64,000 nucleotides of DNA from Cytophagales bacterium (GCA_013297755.1 JAAFIH010000018.1:1-64000), one strand, 5' to 3'. Shown: positions 1 through 9,717, numbered from the stretch's first letter. Notes: generated by a model not told the origin, from the letters alone. Program-made: numbers and translations.

Positions 1-492
1 AGGGTTCTATCAAAAAAAGAAGGTTTAAAGCATTGTTAAATTCTACAGAAAGGGAAATACTTATGGGTTTAAATTAAGTAATAATTGCATTTAAAATAAT
101 TAATTATCTTAAATGCGTTTGCCCTGGATTATATCAGAAGGGTAACTTATAGAAAAGTAGAATGTCAATAATAAATTAACTAAAACAGTAGTTAAAAAAA
201 TAAAATATATTAATTACTGTTTTATATCTAACCGAAAAATTAAAATTACATTTCTATAATTTTTCTTCCACTTGGGGAGAAATTAAAAGAGGAGTTTAAA
301 ATAAAATTGAAATATTTGTTTTTTGGTTCAATATAATTTAAAATTTTTAATGTAAAACTATGCTAATAACAAAGCAAGATATGCCACGAATGAACGAATG
401 TTATAAAAGTTTCAGTTTTTAATAATAAAATATTACTTTAGTTTTAAAAAAAAGTAATGAGCTTTAAATCTATATAACAATTATTATTAAAC
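1..492. other. AT-rich region without a recognisable gene
   Basis: I see no convincing reading frame, tRNA or known RNA here. The stretch is very AT-rich. Near 268-288 there is a weak hairpin (a TTTCTTCC arm against GGGAGAAA with one wobble). The region ends at a hairpin plus T-run oriented for the + strand, so some + strand transcript may cross it, either from a gene left of the window or from an unrecognised RNA. Confidence 0.4.
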
Positions 493-521
493 GTGCTTAG
501 GTAATATTCCTAAGCACTTTT
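493..521 (+). terminator. Intrinsic terminator hairpin
   Basis: A perfect 9-bp stem (GTGCTTAGG at 493-501, CCTAAGCAC at 509-517) with a 7-nt loop is followed by five T residues. The T-run is on the + strand side. The neighbouring outer-membrane gene is on the minus strand, and the minus-strand read has only a weak T-rich tail. Confidence 0.7.
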
Positions 522-536
522 TGTATATTCTATTTT

Positions 537-2207
537 TCAAAACTCGTGCAACCTTTGGGTTACATTTAATCGTAATCCAAAAGTTGTAAACCAATCATTG
601 TTTGGTAAATTATCGGCTACGCTTTCGTTTCTAATAGTTTGTCTAAAATCCAAAAACAAATTATGCTTGAGCATAAAACTAGCATTGAAACTCAAAAACA
701 ATATTTTTGAAGCCACGCCCTGTCCTACAAAATTTTGATATTCTTTGGTGCGAGTAGTGTAAGATTTGCTAATATCGCCACCAAAATTTTGATTAGCTCC
801 ATCCCTGCCTTGCACGATGTAAAACAACTTTGCAGTAAAAGAAAGTCGATTTAGGGGCTGGTACCTAGCAATACCCAAAAATTCATAAAAGTTAGCCCCC
901 ATGGGATGAGCCAAAGCCTGATTATAGTTGGTATAAGCTGTGGCAGCACTTTTGTCGGCATACACAAATGGCCGCACATAGTTATGCTCTAGTTGCAAAT
1001 CCATATTTTTTAATCCAAAAGCATCTATATACTTGAAGCCAATTTGCCAAGCATATTTGTTGGCCCACCAGCCAGAGGATTTTACAATTTCTTTTAACTT
1101 AAATTCATGTAATGAAAACTGGCCATATAGCGAAAAATGATTGGCAAAATTCCATTTCAAATCCATGCCTACCGATGTTTTGTCTTTGCTACCCAAGTAA
1201 GATTCTAGTTCTCTGTAAAAAATGACAGGGTTTAAATAATTGAGTTCAAATCCAGGATTTCCAGAGCTATCTCTATTAAAAATGATACTTTCAAACAAAC
1301 CAATTTGTATATTTTTTCTTATATTCATACTCAAATGGTGCATAGCAACATATTTACGTGGATTTATTTTATTAGCATTTACTACATCTCCAGTAAGTTC
1401 GGCAAACAGATTGGTGTAGTGTAGTTTCCAAACATGGGTTGTAAATTTCAGAAACATATATTTGCCAGCATAATCTGACAAGAAAAGCGAACGGTAGCCA
1501 TTGCCAATAAAATTTTTGTCGTGGCCAAACTGCACATGTATTTGTTTGATTAAATTAAATGTAATATATCCACGAGAATTGAAGAAATCGTAGCCATTTT
1601 TTTTAAATATTTTAGTAAAGTTTTCTCCCACAAATCCATTTCCTACCTGAGAGCCTATGCTGTCGTTTCGTTGTTGCACATATTCTGGCACAAAGGCTTG
1701 ATTATCAGTAAGATAACTATAAAATCCTATCTTTTTGCCAATGCTCCCACGCAATTCTATACCTCTTGTATTTAAACTCAAAAAGTAAGATTTATTGTCT
1801 AATCTTTGTTCAAAATTAGTAACTGGGTTTACTTGTAGTTCAAAATATTTTTCAGAAACCCTAAACATAGTATTTTGATATTTATAAAGATGTTTTATTG
1901 TATTATTCTTACTAATACCAACATTTAATGAATCATTAAAAAATTCTGGGTTATCGTTTTTTAAGTACAATAAATTAAATTTATCTACCTCTGAGAGTGG
2001 TATTGCAGCGTTTTGAACACTATCTGCAAAAAAGGCTATATCTTTTCTCAAAATAGACTTAAAAGTAGTATTTATATTTGGAGCAAATTTCCCATATCTT
2101 ACTTCATATCTATCCAAAAAATGAAGATAATCAGTATTTAATGGCACAAATACACTCTGTGCAAGTACAATATTTGCAATAAAAATAGAAGCAATTAAAT
2201 ATTTCAT
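537..2207 (-). CDS. Wzi/RemB-like outer-membrane beta-barrel protein
   Basis: A 556-residue protein with an N-terminal signal peptide (about residues 1-17, ending near LAQS), followed by long amphipathic beta-strand-rich sequence with many aromatic residues and no internal hydrophobic helices, as in an outer-membrane barrel. The segment around residues 223-250 (FGHDKNFIGNGYRSLFLSDY) resembles the capsule-assembly Wzi family and the Bacteroidota gliding protein RemB. This similarity is recalled, not searched. The ATG start lies 2 bp beyond the stop of the upstream polymerase-like gene, so the two are surely co-transcribed. That pairing favours a role in export or surface attachment of a polysaccharide rather than gliding alone. 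Confidence 0.65.
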   Translation of the reverse strand: MKYLIASIFIANIVLAQSVFVPLNTDYLHFLDRYEVRYGKFAPNINTTFKSILRKDIAFFADSVQNAAIPLSEVDKFNLLYLKNDNPEFFNDSLNVGISKNNTIKHLYKYQNTMFRVSEKYFELQVNPVTNFEQRLDNKSYFLSLNTRGIELRGSIGKKIGFYSYLTDNQAFVPEYVQQRNDSIGSQVGNGFVGENFTKIFKKNGYDFFNSRGYITFNLIKQIHVQFGHDKNFIGNGYRSLFLSDYAGKYMFLKFTTHVWKLHYTNLFAELTGDVVNANKINPRKYVAMHHLSMNIRKNIQIGLFESIIFNRDSSGNPGFELNYLNPVIFYRELESYLGSKDKTSVGMDLKWNFANHFSLYGQFSLHEFKLKEIVKSSGWWANKYAWQIGFKYIDAFGLKNMDLQLEHNYVRPFVYADKSAATAYTNYNQALAHPMGANFYEFLGIARYQPLNRLSFTAKLFYIVQGRDGANQNFGGDISKSYTTRTKEYQNFVGQGVASKILFLSFNASFMLKHNLFLDFRQTIRNESVADNLPNNDWFTTFGLRLNVTQRLHEF

Positions 2208-2209
2208 GT

Positions 2210-3598
2210 TTAAGTATTTATTTCTTTTATAATTCCTAATTTCTTACCTAGTTTATGTAATCCATACATAGTAAATATACCCCAAAATATGGAATTAAAC
2301 AAAAATTCAAAGCAATTGCCTCGCCAAAATATTTGAAACAATCCTGTATATATCAAGGCTGCACCATAAGTATAACCCCCAAACAAATATTCTGATTTAT
2401 TAGAACACCAAGAAATAATTAGGCCAATAGCAATAAAGACACATACAATAGCAAAATATCCGCCAGTAATATAGGCATCGGCTACCGTTTGTGGCTTTGC
2501 CGAAACAATCGATGAAGCATCTACCACACCTATATTTACTACTCGTTCCATTACCAAACTTTCGATAATTGGTTTGTTTGGATAAAAAAATCGAGGTACA
2601 ATATTCATAAAACCTTGTCCAATGATTTCAAATCCATAGTAATCTATACGACTTGGAACTTCAGCAATATAGATACAAAGCATACCAATCTCTGACAATC
2701 GATTGGTAAGAAAACTCCAGTTTGTTTTATCCATCTCTTCTTCGTCTCTATTTTTTAATTTTTCTAAAGCTAGTTGTGCTGCTACCTCACTTGTGGTTTC
2801 GCCACTCCAAGCATTTGCTCTTATTGTTTCGTTGAAAGTAGGTATAAAATAAAAAATCGTAACCATCAATATTGGTAAACCTATGGCAATTAATTTTTTA
2901 TAAAATGGAAATAAATTTATGCCCAAGAGTAAAAAAGGCACAATCACAGATTCTTTCCACCCTGATAATAAGGCGTTTACCTGATTTGATAAAAATAATC
3001 CTAATGTAATGATAATAATAATTGTTTTGCGTTCGACAACAGCTAGGGTCAAGCTGAGGGTAGATGCCACCAGCGAAAGTTGCAAAAATAGCACCGAAAA
3101 TTGCGACATTCCTGGTATTAGTTTAGCTAAAAATCCTAAAACAAATAACCCAAAAGTAAATTTAATGGTAAGTTTAGACATATTTGTAGAGGTTACAATA
3201 TACGGAGAATATACCTCATGTCTATAGCCTAGAACAAGTCCAGTAGCATAGCTGGCTTGTGCCAAACAATATACAATTTGAGCTTCTACAGCCAATTCAA
3301 TCATTTTGAGGTCTGGCACAAAAAACTCTTTTTCTGTAAAAAAATAATATCCATTAATATCCAAAAAATAGAAAATTGAGCTCAAACTCATATAGGTAGA
3401 AAAAATAAAATTAGTTGTAACCATGGGCCTCATGGGCTTGAGTAGTACAGTTGGGCTGCCTATCATAAACCTGCTCATCGAAAAAAATAAAATTAGAATA
3501 CACCCCACCCAAGCAACTCCAAACGATAATGTTGCATTGGATTTGACTGCTAAAGCGAGTAAAAAAGGTAAATAAAATACTAAAACTCTTAATATCAC
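2210..3598 (-). CDS. Polytopic membrane protein, Wzy-like polysaccharide polymerase
   Basis: A 462-residue, very hydrophobic protein with roughly ten to twelve predicted membrane segments and a large hydrophilic loop at about residues 260-360, the layout of O-antigen or oligosaccharide repeat polymerases (Wzy/O-antigen ligase-like). No catalytic motif is diagnostic in this family, so the substrate cannot be named. The start is GTG: no ATG lies upstream in frame, and the next Met (near residue 42) would remove the first membrane segment. It is the first gene of a tight two-gene operon with the Wzi/RemB-like gene. It is transcribed divergently from trpA, from which an AT-rich gap of about 190 bp separates it. 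Confidence 0.55.
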   Translation of the reverse strand: MILRVLVFYLPFLLALAVKSNATLSFGVAWVGCILILFFSMSRFMIGSPTVLLKPMRPMVTTNFIFSTYMSLSSIFYFLDINGYYFFTEKEFFVPDLKMIELAVEAQIVYCLAQASYATGLVLGYRHEVYSPYIVTSTNMSKLTIKFTFGLFVLGFLAKLIPGMSQFSVLFLQLSLVASTLSLTLAVVERKTIIIIITLGLFLSNQVNALLSGWKESVIVPFLLLGINLFPFYKKLIAIGLPILMVTIFYFIPTFNETIRANAWSGETTSEVAAQLALEKLKNRDEEEMDKTNWSFLTNRLSEIGMLCIYIAEVPSRIDYYGFEIIGQGFMNIVPRFFYPNKPIIESLVMERVVNIGVVDASSIVSAKPQTVADAYITGGYFAIVCVFIAIGLIISWCSNKSEYLFGGYTYGAALIYTGLFQIFWRGNCFEFLFNSIFWGIFTMYGLHKLGKKLGIIKEINT

Positions 3599-3791
3599 AA
3601 AAAAACTACAATTAATATAAATATTACCTCAAATTGTAATAATATATCATTAAAATATAAATTAATAAAATAATAAATTTATTTTTAAATCTTTTTTTTA
3701 AAACATTTTAAAATCAAAACGCACTTATGTAGTGATTGAAATTGTTAAATCAATAATAAATCTATTAATTTGCACCAAAAATAAGCATTTA

Positions 3792-4568
3792 ATGGCAAAC
3801 AGACTCAATGAATTGTTTAAAATAAAAAACAAAAATATACTTTCCATTTATTTCACGGCTGGCTACCCAAATCTGGGCGATACCATGCCTACTTTAGAAT
3901 CTTTGCAAAGTTCTGGGGTTGATTTTGTAGAAATAGGGATGCCTTTTTCTGATCCTTTGGCCGATGGGCCTGTAATTCAGGCCAGTAGTATGGCTGCTAT
4001 TCATAATGGTATGACAATTCCTGTACTATTTGAACAAATAAAAAACGTAAGAAAATCAATACATATTCCACTGATTTTGATGGGTTACATTAACCCAGTA
4101 ATGCAATATGGTATCGAAAATTTTGCTCGAAAAGCATCTGAAATTGGCATAGATGGCGTTATTTTACCTGATTTGCCACTTCAAGAATATCTTGATGAAT
4201 ATAAATCAATCTTTGAAAAATATAATCTAAAAAATATTTTTTTAATCACTCCCCAAACCTCAGATGATCGTATTCGTATGATAGACCAAAATACTGATGG
4301 CTTCATTTATATGGTATCATCGGCAAGTACAACAGGTACCAAAGAAGGAACTTCTGATTCTCAATTAGCATATTTTGAAAAAGTAGAAGCACTAAAATTA
4401 AAAAATCCTAAAGTAATAGGATTTGGAATAAAAGATAAAAATAGTTTCAATAAAGCCTGCCAATACGCCAATGGAGCCATTATAGGTACAGCTTTTGTCA
4501 AAAATTTAGAAAACTCTGATTTGAGTTTAGACAAAACGATACATCAATTTATAAAAAATATTTTATAA
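3792..4568 (+). CDS. trpA: Tryptophan synthase alpha chain
   Basis: TrpA cleaves indole-3-glycerol phosphate to indole and glyceraldehyde 3-phosphate in the cytoplasmic TrpA-TrpB complex. The protein (258 residues from this ATG) is a TIM barrel of normal family length. It contains the signature IGMPFSDPLADGP, with Glu47 and Asp58 matching the catalytic pair of the enteric enzyme. An in-frame TTG-type extension upstream (from 3732) would add 20 hydrophobic residues not typical of the family, so the ATG followed by ANRLNELF is chosen. No other trp gene is in the window: upstream is a divergent polysaccharide gene, and downstream is a small basic protein with its own promoter. Confidence 0.95.
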   Translation: MANRLNELFKIKNKNILSIYFTAGYPNLGDTMPTLESLQSSGVDFVEIGMPFSDPLADGPVIQASSMAAIHNGMTIPVLFEQIKNVRKSIHIPLILMGYINPVMQYGIENFARKASEIGIDGVILPDLPLQEYLDEYKSIFEKYNLKNIFLITPQTSDDRIRMIDQNTDGFIYMVSSASTTGTKEGTSDSQLAYFEKVEALKLKNPKVIGFGIKDKNSFNKACQYANGAIIGTAFVKNLENSDLSLDKTIHQFIKNIL

Positions 4569-4571
4569 AAA

Positions 4572-4602
4572 TTTGTTGATAACTGAAAAAAAGTTAATTT
4601 TG
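4572..4602 (+). promoter_or_regulatory. Bacteroidota-type promoter for the 53-residue protein
   Basis: A TTTG at 4572-4575 is spaced 19 nt from TAATTTTG at 4595-4602. This matches the -33/-7 pattern of the Bacteroidota primary sigma factor (TTG and TAnnTTTG). The downstream ATG is at 4628, giving a leader of about 20 nt. Confidence 0.6.
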
Positions 4603-4627
4603 CATTTCGATTTAAAGTCAAAAAGAT

Positions 4628-4789
4628 ATGTCATTTACACAAAGAAAATTAAATAGATTAAAAGTTTGGGATTTGCGTGCTGCTGGTCTTAAAAAATATA
4701 GCAAAAAACCATTGATAAAAAATGTAGATATAGAAGAATTGAAAAAACAATTTACTACATCTCCTGTTGCTGCTGTTGTAGCCGAGTAA
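4628..4789 (+). CDS. Small basic protein of unknown function
   Basis: A 53-residue frame (starts MSFTQRKLNRLKVWDLRAAG, ends SPVAAVVAE). The first 40 residues are rich in Lys and Arg and the tail is short and Ala/Val-rich. I do not recognise a family. It is supported by its signals: a strong -33/-7 promoter ends 25 nt upstream and a perfect stem-loop with T-run begins 20 nt downstream, making a compact monocistronic unit. The basic N-terminal half could bind nucleic acid or the ribosome, but that is a guess from composition only. Confidence 0.6.
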   Translation: MSFTQRKLNRLKVWDLRAAGLKKYSKKPLIKNVDIEELKKQFTTSPVAAVVAE

Positions 4790-4809
4790 TTTATCATACA
4801 TTGATATTA

Positions 4810-4844
4810 AGCCCTAAGTAATTTTAATTTATTTAGGGCTTTTC
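4810..4844 (+). terminator. Intrinsic terminator after the small basic protein
   Basis: An 8-bp stem (AGCCCTAA at 4810-4817 with TTAGGGCT at 4833-4840) is followed by a T-run. It closes the transcription unit of the 53-residue protein 31 nt before the next gene starts. Confidence 0.75.
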
Positions 4845-4874
4845 GTTTTAATTATTTTTTTTATATTTACGAGC

Positions 4875-6608
4875 ATGAAAGTATATAAATATCTGATTTT
4901 TATTTTTGCCACTTTGGTTAGTTTTGCTCAAGATGACTCACTAATTAGGTGTTATATGCCACCAAAAGTAAAATCAGGTACTGGTGTTCCAAAACAACAT
5001 TCTTCTCAAAGGCTTTCTGCCTCAACAGGTATTATCAAAATTCCTGTGGTAGTTCACGTCATTCATAATCAACAAAATAATGCTGTTGGAGTAGGAAATA
5101 ACATTTCAAAAGCACAAATTGAATCACAAATTAGGGTATTAAACGAGGATTTTAGACGAAAAATTAACACCAGAGGATATAACACAAATCCAGTTGGGGC
5201 AGACACAGAAATCGAATTTCATTTGGCCTACACAGACACCAATTGTATGCCTTTTGATGGGATTACTAGAAGTTACTACATGAGAGATAATTTACACATA
5301 TTCGATGACGAAAATTTAATTAAATCAATTGACTATTTTCCAACCAACCAATACCTAAATATATGGGTTTGTTCGCTTACTTCAAAATATCTAGGTGGTG
5401 CTCAGTTCCCTGAAGGCTCTGGCTTAATTGGCTTACAAGATGAAACTTTTTTTGAAAAAAAAGATGGAATAATTATTTCTTCACGTGCTTTTGGCGACCA
5501 AATGGGTACTGCCAATACTGGTAATTATAAATATGGACGCACAACAACCCATGAAATTGGACACTGGCTTGGTCTACTCCACACTTGGGGAGATCAAGAC
5601 TGTGGAGACGACCATTGCTCTGATACACCCACTGTTTTAGATCCAAACTATGGCGATTGCTCTCAAAGAATTACCAATTGCAACAATAAGCAAACTGTTG
5701 CCATGATCGAAAACTATTTGGATTATTCTCGAGATATATGTATGAATATATTTACAAACGACCAAAAACAGAGAATGAGAACAGCCCTCGTAAACTCTCC
5801 ACGAAGAGCTGCCCTCACAACATCGCCTGGACAAAATCAATTTGATATAAAACAACTCCCATTTCAATCAGATTTTAGTGGGTTCAACAAATTAAGCGAC
5901 CTAGGATGGGAACAAAACACCAGTCTTTTGCAATGGAACAAATCCGCTGACAATATTTTTATTAATTGTGCAAATATTTCAACAACTGGCATCTCAAATA
6001 TCTTGAAAACACCCTTTTTTGCACTCCCTACTACGAATCAAATCAATCCAGTAGTAACAATTACTTTTATGCTAAAATATCCTAATATTACCAAAACAGA
6101 TAGTGTAGTTATTAGTTTATATAATGGTTGCAAAAAACCAAAAACTTTTTTAAAATCAATTTTTGGTAATAATCTTACAAGTGCAGATACTTTCAAATTG
6201 CACACCATCACGTTGTTGGGTTCCCAAAATTTAAAACATATAAAACTCGAAATAGAAACTTTTTCAAAAGGAAAATCAGATATTTATTTAGATAATTTTA
6301 GTGTAAACATTCCTCCATTAATTACTGATTTGAACACTAAAAGCCAAGATGGGACTCATCCACTAAAGGCAAAATATGATAACAAAAACAGCAATTTAGT
6401 TGCTTTCATACAAACCATCGACACGACAAATTTTACTTTTGAACTAATGGATATGTTGGGTCAAAAAGTTGAAATTAGCAACCAATCTTACCAAAGTTCT
6501 AATCAGTATACTATGAATGTTACTAATTTTAGCTCAGGAATTTATCTATTGGTTGCAAGATCCAATACCCATATTTACACCACAAAAGTTCTACTTTTAA
6601 GAGAATGA
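4875..6608 (+). CDS. Secreted M43 (pappalysin-like) zinc metalloprotease with T9SS sorting domain
   Basis: A 577-residue secreted protease. A signal peptide covers about residues 1-18. The zinc site HEIGHWLGLLH places His226, Glu227, His230 and His236 in the extended HExxHxxGxxH motif of metzincins, followed by a Met-turn in CMNIF (near residue 290). Together these fit the M43 cytophagalysin/pappalysin family. Residues about 330-490 look like a beta-sandwich accessory domain. The last 75 residues (FELMDMLGQKVE and FSSGIYLLVA motifs) form a type A sorting domain for the type IX secretion system, so the enzyme is probably exported across the outer membrane and attached or released. Its stop overlaps the start of comEC by 4 bp (ATGA), implying translational coupling. 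Confidence 0.88.
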   Translation: MKVYKYLIFIFATLVSFAQDDSLIRCYMPPKVKSGTGVPKQHSSQRLSASTGIIKIPVVVHVIHNQQNNAVGVGNNISKAQIESQIRVLNEDFRRKINTRGYNTNPVGADTEIEFHLAYTDTNCMPFDGITRSYYMRDNLHIFDDENLIKSIDYFPTNQYLNIWVCSLTSKYLGGAQFPEGSGLIGLQDETFFEKKDGIIISSRAFGDQMGTANTGNYKYGRTTTHEIGHWLGLLHTWGDQDCGDDHCSDTPTVLDPNYGDCSQRITNCNNKQTVAMIENYLDYSRDICMNIFTNDQKQRMRTALVNSPRRAALTTSPGQNQFDIKQLPFQSDFSGFNKLSDLGWEQNTSLLQWNKSADNIFINCANISTTGISNILKTPFFALPTTNQINPVVTITFMLKYPNITKTDSVVISLYNGCKKPKTFLKSIFGNNLTSADTFKLHTITLLGSQNLKHIKLEIETFSKGKSDIYLDNFSVNIPPLITDLNTKSQDGTHPLKAKYDNKNSNLVAFIQTIDTTNFTFELMDMLGQKVEISNQSYQSSNQYTMNVTNFSSGIYLLVARSNTHIYTTKVLLLRE

Positions 6609-8623
6609 TTTTTAGGGCTGCACCCTTTATAAGATATGCCCTAGTGGCCATAGTAAGTATACTTTTTTCAATTTATAACTTAAATGTAATACGTTTTTTT
6701 AATATATTTTACTTATATTACATCGTATTTATTCTGATAATTTTCTATTTTTTTTCAAAAAAATTTAGAACACTTCAATCATTTTTAGGCATTACTGTTT
6801 TGTCAATTATTTTTGTGATTGCAGTAAAATTAAAGACAGAGAAATTTGATCCACTTCATATAAATAATACCAAAGAAACCATCAATTATTACAAAGGAAT
6901 TATAGACAACGAACCAGAAGAAAAGGAAAAAACATATAAATATACACTTCTAGTAACCCAAATTTTTACAAAAAATGGTTGGCAAACTGCCACAGGAAAG
7001 GTTCTGACCTATATTTATAAAGATAAAATAAATACAAAACCAAAATATGGAGACATTATACTTTTTAAAGGTAAGCCAGACACAACTACACATCCCAAAA
7101 ATCCTGGAGAGTTTAATTTAAAGAACTTTTATTCTTTTCATCAAATATACAATCAAAAGTTTTGCTCTTTCAACGACCTCATTATTATTGGTAATCAACC
7201 ACGAAATCAACTTATTTTAGTGGCCATCAACATACGATCATGGGCCGAAAAACTATTTAAAAGTTACATAAAATCCGACCGTGAACAAAAAGTAGCCTCT
7301 GCTTTGATTTTAGGTATCAAAGGCACTTTGGATTGGGAAATCATGCAGGCCTATGCCAATACAGGTACTATGCACGTGTTGGCTGTATCTGGGTTACATG
7401 TAGGAATTATTTATGAAATATTACTTTTATTGTGTTTTTGGAGCAAAAAATTTAAACATGGTTCAGTATTAAAAGCAGTGTTTTTACTCACTGCTTTGTG
7501 GTTTTATGCCTTAGTTACAGGTCTATGTCCTTCTATTTTACGATCTGTAACCATGTTTTCTTTTATTATTTTGGCCGAAGCCATGCACCGCAAATCAAAT
7601 ATTTATAATACTTTGGCGGCTTCTTGTTTATTTTTATTGTTGTTTAATCCTTATATGATTTTGGAGGTTGGTTTTCAGCTTTCTTACTTGGCAGTGCTTG
7701 GCATTGTGTATATACAACCCAAAATATACGAACTCATCAATACCGAAGAGTTGGAAATAAACGTAAGTAAATACGAATTTGTAAACAAATCTTTACACTT
7801 TATTATAGATTGGACTTGGGCCATTAGTTGTATTTCTTTGGCGGCTCAAGTGGCTACTTTCCCTTTGGGAATTTTATATTTTCATCAGTTTCCTACTTAT
7901 TTTCTTATTTCTAATCTAGTTGTAATACCAGCTGCTTTAGGAATCATGTGGGTAGGTTTGTCTTTTGTGTTTTTATCCTACTTTGATGGAGTGGCAAAAA
8001 TATTGGGGTTTTGTATCGAAAAAACAGTTTTTTTGCTCAATAATCTCATTATTTTTATTGAAGATTTGCCTTTTTCAGTTTGGGAAGGATTGAGTATATC
8101 TGTATTAAATACTTGGCATATTTATATACTTATATTACTTTTCTTTGTATGGATTACATTTTATAAATTTCAATATTTTATTACTTTTAGTATTACTTTT
8201 ATCGCTTTAATGATTAGTTTAACTTATAGAATTATAGAAACCAAAAATCAAAATAATATTACCATTTATGCTATCAACAAAGGATATGCTATTGACAAGT
8301 TTATTGGCCACAGTAGGCAGTCATTTGTAGATAGCAACACCATAAAAAATCCATCTAAAATGCAATTTCATATTTTAAATAATCGTTGGAATAGTTATGT
8401 AAACGAAGAATCAAATTTCGAGAATTTAGAAATCATCCACAAACAAAATATTCTGTTTGTGTATCAAAATAAGTCTTTTTTTGTGTATAAATATTATACT
8501 CAAAAATTTAAAAACATTCATTTTGACTATAAAATATGCACCAATAAATTTGATTTACAAAAATCAGATTCTTCGATTTATATTATACCAATCAAGGGGG
8601 CTTTTACAAAATCATTTCTTTGA
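6605..8623 (+). CDS. comEC: ComEC/Rec2-family DNA uptake channel protein
   Basis: A 672-residue polytopic inner-membrane protein. It has two hydrophobic segments at the N-terminus, a soluble OB-fold-like stretch (about 85-210), and then the competence core with the signature VLAVSGLHVGI around residues 257-268 and a further set of membrane helices to about residue 545. ComEC forms the channel that takes transforming single-stranded DNA into the cytoplasm. The tail (about 550-672) is soluble but has no HxHxDH metal motif, so the metallo-beta-lactamase nuclease domain of longer homologues is absent, as I recall for many Bacteroidota members. The start overlaps the protease stop by 4 bp. The 3' end overlaps the convergent menE by 20 bp. 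Confidence 0.88.
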   Translation: MIFRAAPFIRYALVAIVSILFSIYNLNVIRFFNIFYLYYIVFILIIFYFFSKKFRTLQSFLGITVLSIIFVIAVKLKTEKFDPLHINNTKETINYYKGIIDNEPEEKEKTYKYTLLVTQIFTKNGWQTATGKVLTYIYKDKINTKPKYGDIILFKGKPDTTTHPKNPGEFNLKNFYSFHQIYNQKFCSFNDLIIIGNQPRNQLILVAINIRSWAEKLFKSYIKSDREQKVASALILGIKGTLDWEIMQAYANTGTMHVLAVSGLHVGIIYEILLLLCFWSKKFKHGSVLKAVFLLTALWFYALVTGLCPSILRSVTMFSFIILAEAMHRKSNIYNTLAASCLFLLLFNPYMILEVGFQLSYLAVLGIVYIQPKIYELINTEELEINVSKYEFVNKSLHFIIDWTWAISCISLAAQVATFPLGILYFHQFPTYFLISNLVVIPAALGIMWVGLSFVFLSYFDGVAKILGFCIEKTVFLLNNLIIFIEDLPFSVWEGLSISVLNTWHIYILILLFFVWITFYKFQYFITFSITFIALMISLTYRIIETKNQNNITIYAINKGYAIDKFIGHSRQSFVDSNTIKNPSKMQFHILNNRWNSYVNEESNFENLEIIHKQNILFVYQNKSFFVYKYYTQKFKNIHFDYKICTNKFDLQKSDSSIYIIPIKGAFTKSFL

Positions 8624-9629
8624 TTTTATTACGCATTACTTTTCCATTTTCATTGATTGGAAATAAATCAATGTATATGATTTTTTTTGGACATTCATAT
8701 TTATTAAGTTCATTTTTGAGTAATTTTAGTAATAAAATGTTGTCATCTAAATAATCTTTTTTTTCTAAAACCAACACTAGCATTTCGCCCAATAATTGAT
8801 CAGGAATGGATGATAATATAAAACTTGTAAAAATATTATTTTTTTTAAATATTGAATTTATAGTATTTTCTAACGATTCACAATATATTTTGATGCCACC
8901 TGAATTGATAACAAAATCGTTTCTGCCAAGCCAATAAAATTTATTTTTATCTATTATTTTAACTACATCAGTCGTTTCTATCCATTGATTATTTGTAACA
9001 TCTGATTTTATTTTTAGGCAATTATTACTACAATAGTCAATTTCTGTTTTTGGTAAAGTCAAATAATATTCGCTCTTGTAGGCGCCATTCAAAAGCCTAG
9101 TGGCTATATGAGTAGCCGTTTCTGTCATGCCAAATGTTTGATAAACGGGTATTTTCAGTGCGTTTATTTGTTGCATTAGTGCATCATCAATGGTTGCTCC
9201 GCCAACTAAAATAGAAGTATGATTATTTAAAAAATCTTTTCCTTTTGGTTCTTTAAAAATTTTATTTAATTGAATAGGAACATAGGATGCAAAATTTACT
9301 CTTTCATTAATTTCTAAAATATCTGGTACTGAAGTCGATGAAATGATTAAATTAGCATCAGCTTCAATTGCCCTGACAATCTGCATTTTAGAGGCTATAA
9401 AATTTGGATTAAGACAAAGCAGCAAATTACTTTTTTCTTTAATTTGTAATAAATCAATCGTTTTTTGAGCCGATAATTGAAGTTGTTTTTTTGTAAAAAC
9501 CACCTTTTTGGGCGATGCAGTTGTACCAGAGGTATAAAATTCTAATATTTCTGAATTTTTGTATTCATTTATAAATTCTTCATTTTTACTTTTATCTAAA
9601 TCAGTAATTTTTTTTATCAATATTTCCAT
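8604..9629 (-). CDS. menE: o-Succinylbenzoate-CoA ligase-like AMP-forming enzyme
   Basis: An ANL-superfamily adenylating enzyme of 341 residues. The phosphate-binding loop TSGTTASPKK lies at 33-42, the ATP/aryl site QTFGMTET near 164-171, the hinge motif LGRNDFVINSGG near 229-240, and the C-terminal catalytic lysine is probably in NENGKVMRNK near 330. The short length with no large N-terminal lobe fits Bacteroidota MenE, which activates o-succinylbenzoate with CoA in menaquinone synthesis. Other small acyl-CoA ligases cannot be excluded, since no men gene lies nearby. It converges on comEC with a 20-bp tail overlap. Confidence 0.78.
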   Translation of the reverse strand: MEILIKKITDLDKSKNEEFINEYKNSEILEFYTSGTTASPKKVVFTKKQLQLSAQKTIDLLQIKEKSNLLLCLNPNFIASKMQIVRAIEADANLIISSTSVPDILEINERVNFASYVPIQLNKIFKEPKGKDFLNNHTSILVGGATIDDALMQQINALKIPVYQTFGMTETATHIATRLLNGAYKSEYYLTLPKTEIDYCSNNCLKIKSDVTNNQWIETTDVVKIIDKNKFYWLGRNDFVINSGGIKIYCESLENTINSIFKKNNIFTSFILSSIPDQLLGEMLVLVLEKKDYLDDNILLLKLLKNELNKYECPKKIIYIDLFPINENGKVMRNKIKEMIL

Positions 9630-9717
9630 AATTTACATATTTTTGCAAATTATTAAATAATATTTTTTTAGTTTATTTTATTTTAATAATTTTACTCAAA
9701 AATGAATCAAACAAATA

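Noticed and set aside
3009-3227. 72-residue + strand frame inside the polymerase-like gene
   Set aside because: It is antisense to a conserved membrane protein, with no promoter or domain.
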